A stretch of DNA of 64,000 nt from Nageia nagi (lineage: Eukaryota; Pinophyta), in contig JBITNC010000001.1 of assembly GCA_050084985.1 (NCBI GenBank), positions 49,476,001-49,540,000 of the forward strand, given 5' to 3'. Positions 33,512 through 46,600 of this stretch are shown here, in pieces. Positions within the stretch are counted from its first letter, which is position 1. Every line of letters begins with the position of its first letter. The translations under genes and the position numbers were made by a program. The notes below the pieces were generated by a model. The model was not told where the DNA came from, did not search any database, and worked only from the letters and a program-made list of their open reading frames with translations.

Positions 33512-33853
33512 TTGGTTAAAAAGGGTTTGTTAAGACCATTGGAAAGAAAAGAAGAAGATGATAGTGTATTAATTGGTAATTTAAATTGTTATTTTATCTA
33601 TCATAAAATGCAAGGACACTCCACAAATACTTGCAAATCCCTTGAGGTCACCATATCAAATCTTATTTCACAAGGAAATTATGAAGTTAAGGATAATGCT
33701 TCAGATTTGGATCAAGCAGTGAACAAATTATCCGTAGATGAGGAGATTTCCACCAACCTTAAGAGGGACCATCCAAATTCCATTCCAAAATCAATTAATA
33801 CTGAATACGTAAGTCTCCCACCCAATCCAAAATCTTACAACATGATAAAATAA
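33512..33853 (+). pseudogene. Gag C-terminus with atypical zinc knuckle
   Basis: This 113-codon open stretch contains CYFIYHKMQGHSTNTCKSLE, matching the C-x-YH-x3-GH-x-T-x2-C-x2-L motif usual at the end of Tat-type gag, where it binds RNA. It is followed by a linker leading to the protease. It begins at an internal codon rather than a natural start. Confidence 0.7.
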
Positions 33854-33884
33854 TTAAAAACAACTCCTACTAATATTAGCCTAT

Positions 33885-34205
33885 ATGATCTTATTAGCAC
33901 ATATGGAAAAGATAGGGAAGTATCGTATGATTTGTTCAAAAAAGAAAAAGTACCTACAAATATTTTTACCACATTATTTTAAAAAACTTAAATCCATAAA
34001 ATATTGTGAAGCAATTTCCTTTTCAAAATTTGAAAAACATAACAAGGAATTCATTTCTAAATGTTTAGCACTTTATGTCACACCTATGATACATGGATGG
34101 GGAATAAAAAGAGCAATGGTAGATCCTGGTTTAGCTATTAATATTTATTCCCAAAATTTCCTACAAAAACTCCAAGATAATGATGTTAATATCCATCCCT
34201 TATAG
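33885..34205 (+). pseudogene. Protease remnant
   Basis: The frame ends with AMVDPGLAINIYSQ, a clear version of the aspartic protease active-site region of plant gypsy elements (usual V-D-x-G-S-x-x-N-I). The glycine of DxG is retained but serine is replaced by leucine. The 72-codon frame at 34886-35104 that follows lies in the protease-RT linker. Confidence 0.65.
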
Positions 34206-35478
34206 GAGCCAAAATTTTGCATAAAATCCTATGATAGTTCATCCAAAAAACTAGTTGGTTTGGTCACACTTCTAGTCACACTAGGCATTATAACTATCTA
34301 AATAATTTTTCATGTCATGAGTGGTAACATTACATATATCTAATCCTAGTATATGTTCATTTGAAGTATGAGTATGAAGGATATATACACACACTCATAG
34401 AGGATCCATAACCATATGCATTGTGTAATCTAACAGACTTGGATATTGAAGGATTGGATTTGACTTGTCACAAGTTTTATATTGTTCCAAAGGAAGTTGA
34501 CTCAATTGTGATAAAAGAAACAAAAGAGGTACAAATTGTAGATGTAGGTATGGGAATGTACAAAATTGAGAACCTTGATCCATTAGTTTCCATAAAAGAT
34601 TTAGGTCATCCAAAGATAGTAAAAAATGCAAAGTGCTTGTGCCATGTTGAAAGTGTTAAGAGTATCTACATCATGAATTTGAATGATATTCAAGTGATTT
34701 TTGTTTTGCAACCTCTCTATATCTAAATCCAATTCAACCAAAAAATGACACAATCAAATAGAATATAGGTAATCTCTTTCCATCACTTTATGTGCATAAG
34801 TATATGACTTAAAATTGTAAATACAAAGGAGGAGGATTAGGAAAATTAGAACAAGGTATGCCTTCCTTTTCCTAGTAAGAAAGGATTGGGTAGTGATCAA
34901 AATAATAAGAAAATTTTACATCCCATTAAGTTTGTTTCAAAATGCACTATGTTAGAGCTTTGTGATGACATTGTTGAGGAGTTAAGTATTGATCATACTA
35001 TACCTCTTGAGTTGGATTGTTTTACAAATAATTATGACATATTAGAATATGTGGGGACATATTTAGAATTACCCAAGTCAAATGATAAAAGAAAGTCAAA
35101 CTAAATATTGATATTTTGTACAAGAGATAAAATTTAATGAAGTACTTAGGTACATCAGGATGATGAGAAAGAAGATAATGATCATGATATTCCTGGGTTA
35201 GAGGAGTTACCTTCATTATTGCAAAAGAAATAAGAGTTGACATTTTATACTAAAGAGTTGGTTGATATTAATATTGGCACAAGTGACCAAGAAATCTTGA
35301 AAAAAATAAGGGTTTCTCTTTTAATTCCAAAATAAGAAAGGTACAAAAATAAGTTCATTGAATGCCATAAAAACTTTGCATGGTCTTATTCTGATATGCA
35401 TGGTGTAGATACATTTTTGTCATGCATAGTTTACCACTAAAAGAAGAAGCCAAACTTGTCAAACAAAAATGAAGAAAG

Positions 35479-35960
35479 ATGCATCCTTTGAAATATTTAT
35501 TGGTTAAGAAAGAAATTAAAAAATATCTAAATGTTGGATTTATTAGAAAAAAAGACTATTATGAATTGATGGCTAACATTGTTCCTATTACAAAACCAAA
35601 TATAAAAATTAAAATTTGCATTGATTTTAAAGATATCAATAATGCTTGTCCAAAGGATGATTTTCCATTGCCAAATATTGATACGATTATGGATAGTATT
35701 ATTGGTCATGATACTTTATCTTTTATGGATGGATTTTCAAGTTATAATTAAATTTTAATCAATCCAGCTTATCAACATAAAATAGCTTTTATTATACCAT
35801 GGGGTAATTTTTGTTGAAAAGTTATACCTTTTGGAATGAAAAATGTTGGTGCAACTTATCAGAGTTTAATGATCACTATGTTTCATGAGCACATTCATAA
35901 ATCTATAGAGGTTTATATTGATGACATCTTGGTGAAATCAAAATAGGGATAGGATCATTT
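35479..35960 (+). pseudogene. Reverse transcriptase remnant
   Basis: One phase reads KKEIKKYLNVGFIRK..., KICIDFKDINNACPKDDFPLP then NID, then (after stops at about 35749 and 35815) PFGMKNVGATYQSLM and EVYIDDILVKSK. The catalytic YIDD is at 35914-35925. It is typical plant gypsy RT (R/K-x-C-x-D-x-x-x-x-N motif, PFG-x-x-N-A). Stop codons make it non-functional. Confidence 0.85.
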
Positions 35961-36156
35961 GGAGTTTTTGAAATAATTGAGGAGCCTCCAAGGTAAGATA
36001 AATTTAGTAAGAAGATTCATTTCACAACTTGAAAATAAATTTTTACCTTTCACTTATTTTTTGAAAAAGGATGTTAAATTTGTATGGTATGATAAATGTT
36101 AGAAAGAATTTGAATATATAAAATAATATTTTCTTAACCCACTCATCCTAGTACTG

Positions 36157-36453
36157 ATGGATTTTAGCAAAGAGGCATATCTTTATATTTCATCTACAAC
36201 AGTTGCCTTGGGGGAAATGTTATGTCATCAAGATCATGAAAAGAAGGAAAGAGCAATTTACTATCTCAGTAAGACTCTAATAGATTATGAAACAAGGCAC
36301 ATTCCTATCAAAAAACATTTATTTGGTATAGTTTTTACAAGTGAAAACTTGAGACACTATCTTTTATACTTCACCACATATGTTGTTATCCCAATTAATC
36401 TATCAAAATATCTCATAGCAAATCAACATTTATCAGGTAGAGTAGCAAAATGA
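36157..36453 (+). pseudogene. RNase H remnant
   Basis: This 98-codon block contains YLYISSTTVALGEMLCHQD, ERAIYYLSKTL and YETRHIPIKKHLFG, the order found in the RNase H domain after RT of plant gypsy elements. The first catalytic Asp region is degenerate. Confidence 0.75.
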
Positions 36454-36707
36454 TTGATGTTGTTACAAGAATTTGACATAAATATGGTAAAATAAAATTT
36501 AATAAAAGGCTAAGCAATAGCAAGTCTAATAATAGAGTTCCCTCTGAATGATAGGGTTATTGTACATGAAGAGTTATTAGATGATTATGACTAGTACACT
36601 CCTCCTTTAGAGCATGGGTGCCATGGTGGAGCACATCTGTATCATTGCAACAAGTAGTGAGAAATACCAGATGAATTTATCTACTACTTGGAAGATGAAC
36701 TTAATAC

Positions 36708-36932
36708 TTGGTCACTTATTTTTATAGATCAAAGTGTACACATGGGGTAGGGGTAGGTATTGTACTAGTTTCACCTTATAATGATGTTATTCCCATGGCA
36801 TACAAGCTTGTATTCAAGTGCACTAATAACCTGGTAGAGTATGAAGCATTAATATTGAGTCTGAGAGTAGTTGTGCTACTAAAAATCATAAAATTGAAGA
36901 TATATGGTGATTCAAAGCTTGTGGTTAACTAG
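36708..36932 (+). pseudogene. Second (Tat-lineage) RNase H-like domain remnant
   Basis: It contains GVGVGIVLVSPYNDVIPMAY, TNNLVEYEALILSLR and KIYGDSKLVVN, which is the additional RNase H domain (D..G....G.G, E-Y-E-A, GDS) seen in Tat elements just before integrase. Its catalytic-type residues E and D are still present. Confidence 0.8.
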
Positions 36933-37276
36933 GTTGAGGATGTATACAATACAAAGGATGAAAAATTAATCCCATACAAAATGGTAGTATCTGACCTCTT
37001 AACTCAATTTTATAATTACATAATTGAAAACATTCCATGAATAAATAATAGATATGTAGATGCAATAGCAAGTGTTGCTTCTCTAATGCCTATTGATATA
37101 GAAGATGAGGAAAATTTCCTCAAAATTTTAACAAATTGGGCCAACTACCCTATTTATTTGAAGAAAAAGAAATGGAGGTATATTGCATTATTCAATAAGG
37201 AACTTCTCTATTATGGTATGCATATGTTTACAATTATCTCAAAGACCAAACCATTACACAACATTGTAACAAAAAT

Positions 37277-38015
37277 GTGAAAATCAAGTTAAAGAGACCA
37301 ACTCTTAAGTATGTTATTATTAGTGACATATTATACATGATATCATTCAATGGGGATGTTTTGAGATGCCTCACACATCATGAAGTAGAAATGGCACTAC
37401 AACATGCATATGAAGGTATATGCAGGGGACATTTCTTTGTAAAGGGTTTATACACAAAGCTCTTATGCATATGATACTATTGGCTAATTATAGAGCAAGA
37501 TTGTAAAGATCATGTGAAGACTTATCTTCAATATCAAAAATACTCAAATTTAGAGAAGTAACCAACATAAGAGCTTAATTCAGTTGTTTCACCATGGCCT
37601 TTTACAATTTGGGGCACAAACATAATTAATTTGATCAACCCACATTCAAGGTATAGACACAAATTCATTATCAAAACTACATAGTATACAACCAAGTGGG
37701 TAGAAGCAACTCCTATGAATTCAATCACACAAGAAAAGATAATAAAATTCTTAATTGAGAATATCATCACAAGGTTTGGTGTCCCATAGAAATTGATCAT
37801 GGATAATGGACCAAACATTAATGAGAAATACATGAAAACTTTTTGCAAAAAGTTTCATATAAATCAAAAACTTTCTTTAGTTTATTATCCACAAGGAAAT
37901 GGCTAGGATGAAGAATCAAATAAGACAATAAAAAGTATCTTGTCAAAGACTTGAAATAGGTATAAGAGAGATTAGCATGAGAAATTACCTTATGCACTTT
38001 GAACATATCAAACAA
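37277..38015 (+). pseudogene. Integrase remnant
   Basis: A zinc-binding segment (H..YEGICRGH then, after a stop, C..H and YLQYQKY) is followed by core motifs: IINLINPHSRYRHKFI with the first Asp position lost, TKWVEA.P, FGVP.KLIMDNGPN keeping the second Asp, and YYPQGNG. Stops and frame changes are common. The minus-strand frames at 37534-38015 are shadows of this. Confidence 0.75.
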
Positions 38016-38191
38016 GCGTAAGAACTTCTATTGGGGTAACCCCATTTTCATTAGTTTATGGTGATGAGGTTGTTATACCATTAGAGTTAGAGATTCCATC
38101 TTTAAGGATCTCACTATATGGGGATATACCAAATGAATAAGATAGAAAAGAATATTACAACAAATAGAAGCTCTTGATGAAAAAATAATTC

Positions 38192-38503
38192 ATGTTATTG
38201 AATATCAAAAAAATATATCATGTAAGGCTAAAGAGAGCATTTAGCAAGAAGATCAAATCAAAAAAATTCCAAGTAGGAGACTTGGCACTAAAAGAAAGCA
38301 TAAACAAAACAACTATAAATGATGAGGTGAAAGGAAAATTTGAGTCAAATTGGCTAAGACCATTTGTTGTGATAGATGATATAGGATTAGGTGCATGTAG
38401 GTTATTTTCCATGGATGGAAAAGAAGAGCCAAAGACCATAAATGCCATGCACCTAAAATGCTTCTATGTAGGAAGCACAACCCTATATCTCAAATCACAA
38501 TGA
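38192..38503 (+). pseudogene. Integrase C-terminal tail
   Basis: It reads KRAFSKKIKSKKFQVGDLALK, then KGKFESNWLRPFVV, then NAMHLKCFYV. This is the FxVGDLVL...G.l...WeGPy.v...l..yy pattern at the end of plant gypsy pol. Confidence 0.8.
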
Positions 38504-38640
38504 TACATCAAAATGAGGTACACATACAATATTTTATATTTTTATTTCCCATTTTATTACTACTTTTTCTTAAGGAATCAATGACATATTTTCTACTCGC
38601 ACATCATCGATGACATAAAAGTTTCAAAATAAAAATAGCA

Positions 38641-39005
38641 AGCATAATATCTTTAGATCATATACTTAAAACATATGATCATTGTTGTTTAACAAAATGG
38701 CTAGTGAGAGTTCACTCACTTAAAAGAATACTAGTAATACAGTCATTAGTAAAGATCTTGAAATTAACTCATACCTAATGGATGATGCACCTTATTGTGT
38801 ATCCATACATGGTTATGCTTATAGCTATAAAAGCATAATATCTTTGGATCATAAACATAAAATGTGTGAGCATCAATAGCCAATAATACGACTAATAAAA
38901 GTTCACTCACTTAAAAGAAAATTGGTGACACAATTGTTAGTGAGGATGTTGACATTGGATCATACTCAATGGACTATGCACCTCACCATGTATCTAAATG
39001 ATGTT
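38641..39005 (+). repeat. 191-bp tandem duplication before the 3' LTR
   Basis: AGCATAATATCTTT(A/G)GATCAT starts near 38641 and again near 38832. The two units share AGTTCACTCACTTAAAAGAA and end with (G/C)TA(T/G)GCACCT-like words. It lies in the non-coding stretch between pol and the 3' LTR. Confidence 0.8.
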
Positions 39006-39464
39006 TTTGACTCAATGTTTGCTATAGGGTATTTACTAATATTTCTCCTTTTATAGGTAAAACAAATCTGAATTCAATGCATCCATGTTGTTAGCAGTAC
39101 TATCTACATGTTGCTAGCACCATTCATTGAAGAGCATCAAATATTGAAATCAATTTTAGCATTTTTATACCAACACATGGACATCAAAATGTAAAACTCC
39201 CTAGTATCAAAGATGAAGGAGCAGTCACTTTCATGCTTGAGTACTCATAAGGGGCAAAAGGAGATATTTCTTCATGTTTTATCTTATCTGCATCATACAT
39301 GGAGCTTTCTTGGGGAAACCAAGTCAAAATGGGGTAGTGAAGGGCCTATATCAAAACATCATGTTGCTATACAAGAGTTCAAAGTTCTTAAAAAGTTTCA
39401 TCTACTCTTCTTCTTTGGATATGTAACTTCATGTATTTCATTACACCTCCAAAGAGGAACAAAA

Positions 39465-40091
39465 TGTAGATGCCTAAAAATGAATTCTTATCTATTAAAT
39501 AGCTCATTTTTATATAATTAAGAGATATTTATTATAAAAAGAGGTTAAAATACATCTAAGGAGATGTGATCAATGTAAAAGGACCACTAAACAATGTAAG
39601 TGGGTCAAATGTCTATAAATACATCACAAACTATATAATATATGATGATACCAAGGAAAGGAGAAGATCAAGACATTGCTATACAAGAATATCAAAGGAA
39701 AATGATTTATCATGAGTATATCATCATTAACTAGATAGGGAAATACATGTACATCATATATCCAAATAACAATGATATTTTGTAACACCCCTATTTGAGG
39801 ATCTGTTATCTACCTTCCATCATGTTTTGCATACTTTAGTTTCTACATTTGATCTTGCTTATTTAAATATACTAATAATGTGCAAACCTTAAGATGTTGA
39901 CATTGTTTTTCTTGAGCCCAAACAAGTGGTGATTGCATGAAGGTATTTTTCATGGTTTGTTTGTTCATATATGACAAAGGTATATATTTATCATTAGCAT
40001 AAATTGGTATATTTATGATATATACTTCAATATTACATTTGTAGAGGAATAGTGATTTGTTTATTGCATTATGCATTATTTTTCGCCTACA
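39465..40091 (+). repeat. 3' LTR of the Tat-type element
   Basis: It starts TGTAGATGCC and ends CGCCTACA, preceded by a purine-rich CCAAAGAGGAACAAAA. It pairs with 31872-32501. Confidence 0.85.
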
Positions 40092-40424
40092 AGATCTCCA
40101 TTTAATTCTTACACGATAAACAAACCTTTTGGGTAAAAACTATAAAAAGATAAAAACATCATGTATATCTATCATATCTTTCAAAAATCACTTATCAAAT
40201 TATGTTTTGCAATTAAAAAAGATAATTGATCATCATTTTTTAGCACTTATATAGGGAACTATCACTTTTGGGCACTTAATTGGGGTACTATCTTTAAAAA
40301 ATAAATAATACATGCAATGGTCATTATAAATTCTTTAGGTAGATGATCATCATATCATATATTAATTTATCATTAATAAAATGCATAAAAAATCTTCTAA
40401 CTATATTATCAATATCATATGTTT

Positions 40425-41168
40425 ATCATATTTTTAATTATCAATTATTATTAATAATATCTTATTTATATATTTTATAGTAAAAAGGGATGGCTTGATC
40501 ACTCCCAAGGATTTCTAATATCCCTCACACCATCCAGGAAAAGTATTAACTCTCCCAAACACATTCTCCCTTGCATGATCCTATTTTTGATGAAAAAGAT
40601 AATTTTTTAATTAATTAAAAAAGAAATTTTAGAATAAAAATGAGGTAGTGAGTGGATTTAATAACACCTATAATGTTTGCACACTAAACCTAACAACGAG
40701 TTAGGAAACCTAGGAGTAATATTAAATAAAATTTAATACATAAAATTTGTGACACCAAAATGGCTAGTCATTTCCTCTGATAAATATCAAACGATAAATA
40801 TCATCTTTTTTAATTTTCAATGATTATTAATAATATCTTATTTATATATTTTACAATAAAAAGGGATGGCTTGATCACTACAAAGGATTTATAATATATC
40901 TCACACCATCTAGGAAAAGTATTAACTCTCCCAAACACATTCTCTCATGCATGATCCTTTTTTTAATGAAAAAGCTAATTTTTTAATTAATTAAAAAATA
41001 AATTTTACAATAAAAAAGAGGAATTGGGTGTATTTAACCACACCTATAATGTTTGTAGACTAACCTAACAATGGGTTAGGAAAACTAGAAGTAACATTAA
41101 ACAAAATTTAATACATAAAAGTTGTGACACCAAAATGGCTAGTCATTTCCTCTAGTAAATATCAAATG
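40425..41168. repeat. 376-bp tandem duplication
   Basis: The word TAAAAAGGGATGGCTTGATC starts at 40481 and recurs at 40857. The two units share long ordered stretches up to CACCAAAATGGCTAGTCATT. Divergence is about 5-8 percent by eye. Confidence 0.85.
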
Positions 41169-43229
41169 ACATAATGGGGGGAGAATTAAAATACATCATA
41201 AATTGCCATTGATTAGAGGGAATAGGTTGCAAGTCACATACATCAATAGCAAAAAAGCATTGAAAGGGACTATAATCTTTCTATTTAACTTCACCCCATC
41301 TAGTTGCAGGTTGGTGAGGATTGGGGGGATGAAACAAAACATGTTGCATATATTCATAATTAATAGTAGGAATACCCCAACCCATTAATGAGTATCCCAC
41401 ATTGACATATTATAGTATTCTATATGGTATGAAGAGTAAGATCCTATATCATTAAATCATTTACGAATTGGAGAGGGTTATGACCAATACGACTTACTTA
41501 TTATGATTGCACAAGCAATGAAGGATACCGACGTGAATGAGATTGAGAGTGCTCTTGTGATAAGTGGCTATTGAAAACTCAACTAAATATACATATAGCA
41601 TTGCTCCAATAGTATAACAATAGAAAAACTTCCACTTTATGAGTTTGGTATGATATCTATAACCAAATGTTCAAAAAAAACTTCCAATTTGTCTACAAGA
41701 GAAAATCCATGAAAGGTTCTATATTTTTGAAACTAATTTTATATATAGAATTTAATATATGAAAGAGAAATTTGATTATGAATATTTTCCATACTTCCCA
41801 TTAGGGAAGGGTGAGAGTGAAAGAGTCTCTTAATAGCTCATGTTGCTAAGAGAAGGGACTAGACAGAAAGGGGGAAAAAAAGAAGCCACCCATTCCTAGG
41901 CCATTTTGGAATGTCTACAAGTTTAGAAAATATGCATACAAGATTCAAGGTCATTACAAAAAGGGAATCTAGGGTCAATAATACCTAAATATTTCAACAA
42001 AGTGCCAAAAGAAAGATATTGATTTAATAGACTCCATGTAAAAAAAGGGCTTCTTGGGTTCAAGATAAAAAACCCAAGTTGAATAAAAATGAAATTATCA
42101 TTTGGAATATTTGGATATAAGATCCCACTTATTATTAAGTTTAGGAACCATAAGAAAATTTATCAAAATACAAGCATATACAAGGATAGCTTTGTAGTTA
42201 AGAAGGAGTATGTCCACATATCAATGGTTTCTAAGATTGCACTCCAAATAATGATGTAATATCAATAATGGTGTCATATATGGCTTTATTTGTACTGGTA
42301 AACTGAAAGGTGCATTTGAATCCATTCCAAGGGATCCAATATTGGTTATTTTGAGAGAATAGATCTACAATTGTAACAATGCTTCTTTAGAAAAACTTTC
42401 ATACATGAATCCATTGAATTTGTGCCATATGTGTGCCTTGTACTTGAAAGAGAGAGAACCACCAGATATTAATCTTATTAAAAGAAAAACCCTTATGAAA
42501 GCTCTTACCTTTCCATTTGATCCAATTCATAAGTTGTTGCCATGATTTTCATATACTCTTGACTACAAAGGAGTTAGGTATTTTTACAAAAATTAGAGGG
42601 AGAACCAATGAAGGGAAATACATATTTGATCATGCCTTCTAGTTAAGGGGTAAACCAAAAGAAATGAAATGGAAAAGGATAATTATCCAATATTTTTGTC
42701 CCTTTAAAGCTTAAATAACCCATTTGGTATAAAGAGCAATTCCTTTCATTTTACAATTAATCTAAGAACCCTATGCCACCTAATTATCTAGGAAGGAAGC
42801 AAATGTTCTAGGAAACTCTATGGAACCCTTTTTGTTCAACATTATTTGTCCAAAAAATTCCTATAAAATCTTCTTGAGTTAATTATGATAGGCTTGTGAA
42901 GGTAACTAACATAAATAATAGTACACATGAGTGGAAGAAGGAACTTTGGATCATATTTGGAATTCACCAGCCAAAGATAGTTTTTTTAAATTCTAATTGT
43001 CAACCTTATTTTCAAACTTGTTAATGACATAGCACCAAAGTTGTGAGGGAAAACCTTAAAATACAAATACCAAGGAATTTGAATACTTCCCCAAGAAGAA
43101 TCCAATTCCATTGGAAGCGTATGAGCCAAGGGGGCATAGGTAATTGGGATTTTATGTAGCATAACTTTTTTTTTTAGTATATATTGGATCTTGAAGCTTT
43201 ATAGAAAATATCCAAATAACTAAGAGATT

Positions 43230-44070
43230 TGAATTTAGACTACTCATCCTCTTGTAAAGTGAGAAAAGATTCATCTACAAAGTGGCCATTAATGAGTTGC
43301 CCTAAATTACTAGGAAGAGATACGCATCAAATCCTTACCTCAAAAGAATATCATGTAAGAAGTTAAGTAAAGGATTCTACTACTAACACATGTAGATAAG
43401 TTGCAATAGGGAATCCTTGTCATACAAATCTATGGATAACTATGACTTAAATTTAAAAATTATTTATAGAAAGCACTATAGAAGCATCTTGAAACAACAT
43501 TTGCATAGTATGGATAAAGAGTTGATCAAAACTCAGAGCCTCTAATATGGAAAGGATGAAAATCCATTCTAAACAATCATAAGCTTTTTAAAATTCTAAC
43601 ATGATGAAAAGAGCATGTTGATTTGACATTATATCCCACTCCATACCCTACCAAATTGCTATCATATTGTCTAAAATATATATGTTCCAAATGAATCATG
43701 TTTGTTTTGGGTGAACAATGATGGGAAGTAGAGGCCAAATCCTAATGGCTAAATAATTAACAATAATTTTATAGCTAACATTTAGAAAAATGATGGATCT
43801 CCAACTAGTGATTAAATTTAGATCACCTTATTTGGTAATAAAATTAATATTTCCTTTGTTAATGGTTGGATTAAGGGAACCCAAATGTAAAGCTTCAATG
43901 TATACTTGGTGCAAATCAGGGCTAAAAAAGTTCCAACAAGTGTTGTAAAACTCAAAAGGAAATCCATCCAGACTAAGGGCTTTACCATCTAGCATTTTAG
44001 AGAGAGCTTCCTATAGTTATTCAAGAGAGAAAAGTTTATCAAACCCTTCTCATTGAGATGAATAAAGATA
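43230..44070 (-). pseudogene. LINE reverse transcriptase remnant
   Basis: On the minus strand about 43940-43995 reads ALSLDGFPFEFYNTCW (the plant L1 motif is SPGPDGF...F...CW). Further along come NPTINKGNINFITK, a degenerate R-P-I-S-L-x-N-x-x-Y-K-I block and KAYDCLEW (43564-43587). The active site at 43270-43281 reads FVDE in place of F/YxDD, so the second catalytic aspartate is lost. Frames change several times. Confidence 0.82.
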
Positions 44071-44254
44071 GGTAGGAAAGAAAATCTTTACACCTTTGAA
44101 GAGATTGTATTCTTTCAATAGTTTAAGATTATGTTGCAAATTCTTGAGTGTAGTGATTGGTAAATGAGTTAGAAATATTAGGTAAAGAAGTAAGCCTAAT
44201 CCCAATATTTATAATTTCTTTGGATTGATTGGCCTACCTTAGAGGTCTTAATCT

Positions 44255-44491
44255 TTAAAAATATTCTTTGGTTACCTTATCTCCAATATTTAACCAATCA
44301 ATTTTGGCTTTAATATGAGTTCCTTTATCTTTATAGAGTTTCATCAACTTGAGTTCATGCTTGATTTGAGTAATATGAGATTGTATATGGTGACTAAAAG
44401 TATTGGCCTCAAGTATAATATATGCTTTGGATAGCTCATATCTAAAGGTAGAGGTAGAGAAATGACAAAAATAAAAAACCTCCATAACCAT
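44255..44491 (-). pseudogene. LINE ORF2 linker between endonuclease and RT
   Basis: The frame ends with THIKAKIDWLNIGDKVTKEYF, matching the conserved W-x-x-x-G-D-x-N-T-K-F-F segment that separates endonuclease and RT in plant L1 elements. It is one of the best-preserved parts of the element. Confidence 0.75.
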
Positions 44492-45001
44492 ATTATGAAG
44501 TAATACAATAGTATGAAAGATAGCATCATTCCACCACTCAATCCATGCTACGTTGCATGTTAGTTAAGGAACTAAATTTCATACTCCTTGGATATGACAT
44601 ATTATGGCTTCATGATGGAGAAAAGAGGTTTTTAGAAAGAATCAAATCTTGTAATATCATTGGGGTAGGGAAGATATCTCCACTATAACATAACGAATTT
44701 ATGATCAAAGGAGATCAAGCTCATGATAGTCTCAACATAGGGAACAAAAGAGAGATGATAGGTGAAGGCAAATTCTTGATGATTAGGCAACATAACTTTA
44801 TCAAGTATCTTGAGGAATATTACATGAACAACTTAAAAATTAGATCACATATACCACATGTGTTCAATAAAGTGGTTTTCCAAAAAACATAAGTTAGGAT
44901 ATGATAATCCAAGCTTATTTTTCATGAAAAACCAAGCTTCTCTCCCTGATGGAACACTTATTGGGAGTAAACCTTTCCTTATTAAAGGAATTTTTAACCA
45001 T

Positions 45002-45437
45002 ATTAAAATCCCCATATATAAGCAAAATAACTAGTGCTAAGGACAAAGCACACCATTTCCAAAGGTTAAACTTGTTCTAAGCATCATTTGAGGCATAAAT
45101 ATTTATGATATTGAAGTACATTTCACCTACTTTTAGCAAAATCCATATTGCATGATGAGTGGGGTCAATTTCCCAAGTGATAAATTATCTTTCCATCTTC
45201 TAGCTAATAGAATGACAACACCTCCACTACCATGAGAGTAATTAGTGGAATACATCTAGCTTCTAGGACAAAAAGAGAGCATGCAAATTGGTGTGTGAAA
45301 TTAATTGCTTTAACTTCTTGCAAGCAAATAAAAGCAAAATGGTGATAAAACTAAGAATAATAAACAAATTCATATCTAACCATGTAACATCAAATTGGAT
45401 CCATCAAACCTTTGACATTCCATGAAAGAAAAATCAT
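45002..45437 (-). pseudogene. LINE APE-type endonuclease remnant
   Basis: It starts with MIFLSWNVKGL at 45437, the canonical ORF2 start of plant L1 elements. LQEVK keeps the metal-binding glutamate. The core ends with IYGDFN (about 45002-45013), the G-D-F-N catalytic motif. Between them lie several stops. The enzyme nicks target DNA for target-primed reverse transcription in active LINEs. Confidence 0.8.
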
Positions 45438-45793
45438 TCTGGAATGTTGAATATTGTACCTCCACTTACCTTGTTAATAGTTCTCAAATTGGAAAGAGTT
45501 TGGAAATAATTACTCATAAAACTTTCTTGAGTTTTTTTGGGGAAACTAGTTTATATTCTTTTATTTTCTTGAATTTGAATGTTTCCTCAAAGAGGGCTAC
45601 AAGAACATAGAACTTGAACTCGAGTGTGAACCCTCTCTACTACCTCTAATTGTTGAATGACCAAGGACATAAGGGGGAGTCCTTCATCTAATATATTTTA
45701 GATTTCATTTGAAACAAATGAGGGTGGAAAAGAGGGAGTTTGCATCACTAGGGACAACTTGAGGGCTATTACTTGTGTATAACTTGAAGAGGG

Positions 45794-46600
45794 TTAGCTT
45801 GTATTTGAAATGTTACCCCCTTTATATTTCTTGCTTATCATGGTATGCCATTTCTTTTGGTTCCCTTTTATGGGTTGAGTTATAATAGTGGGAGCTAGAG
45901 GAGTAGGAGACAACCCTTTGGCTTTGAATTTGTTAATCATCAAAAAGCAATCATTTATTTTATGATACCCTGAACGACACTTGTAATAGATGTTGGTAAG
46001 GTTGACATATACCACCCTTTAATGAAGAAGGGTATCCCCTATTTGAATATCAATATATTCTTTCAAAGATTTTGCAAGGTCCACTTTGACACACATTCAT
46101 TAGGTTTGCCGAGCCCCATAGAAATTGGCCAAGTCATCATATACAAATTCTCTTATGAGAAAAGGTAGATTTTGTAAAAATGGTCACACAACTAGAAGAA
46201 GACCTATGAAAGAAACCTACATTGGAATAATAGCAAAATAGCATTATAAATATTAAAATACCTAGACCATGATTGTAAAATAAAGAGAGTGCCATGAACA
46301 TAAAATGGACCATTGGTGAAAACTTGAAATTTGATGGGTGTAAGAAGTGAAAATGAAAAAATCCTTAGTGAGATTTTATGCATGCTTAACTTGGATGCCG
46401 AAAGGGTGCCAATATTGATCACTACAATTCTTAAGAATTTAATTAGAGGGGATACAACCCAAAATATACCCTATTAAGGTATAAATTTCTATCTATGCAC
46501 ATAGGCTTGATTGAAATCATTCAAAGGAATAACAAGGTTGGGGAGATTAGTTACCTAATGGAAGACCTTGGGAATGAACTTATGAGGCTGTTTGATCTCT
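45794..46600 (-). pseudogene. LINE ORF1 remnant with zinc knuckle
   Basis: At 45794-46015 the minus strand reads VYVNLTNIYYKCRSGYHKINDC, resembling the Y-E-x-L-P-x-x-C-x-x-C-x-x-x-G-H-x-x-x-x-C knuckle that follows DUF4283 in plant LINE ORF1 proteins, with the first Cys replaced. Upstream, 46204-46422 reads GPFYVHGTLFILQSW, similar to the DUF4283 core. Confidence 0.6.

Larger units (their letters stand above)
31872..40091 (+). mobile_element. Decayed Ty3/gypsy element of the Tat type
   Basis: LTR-like ends at 31872-32501 and 39465-40091 share the start T(G/A)TAGATG(C/T)C and the end CTACA. They are flanked by AGACC on the left and AGATC on the right, a target duplication with one change. Interior order on the plus strand: gag with a C..YH...GH.T..C knuckle, protease, RT with YIDD, RNase H, a second RNase H-like domain, integrase and a C-terminal tail. 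The additional (archaeal-type) RNase H between RNase H and integrase is the mark of the Tat lineage. Every gene is broken by stops and shifts. Confidence 0.88.
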
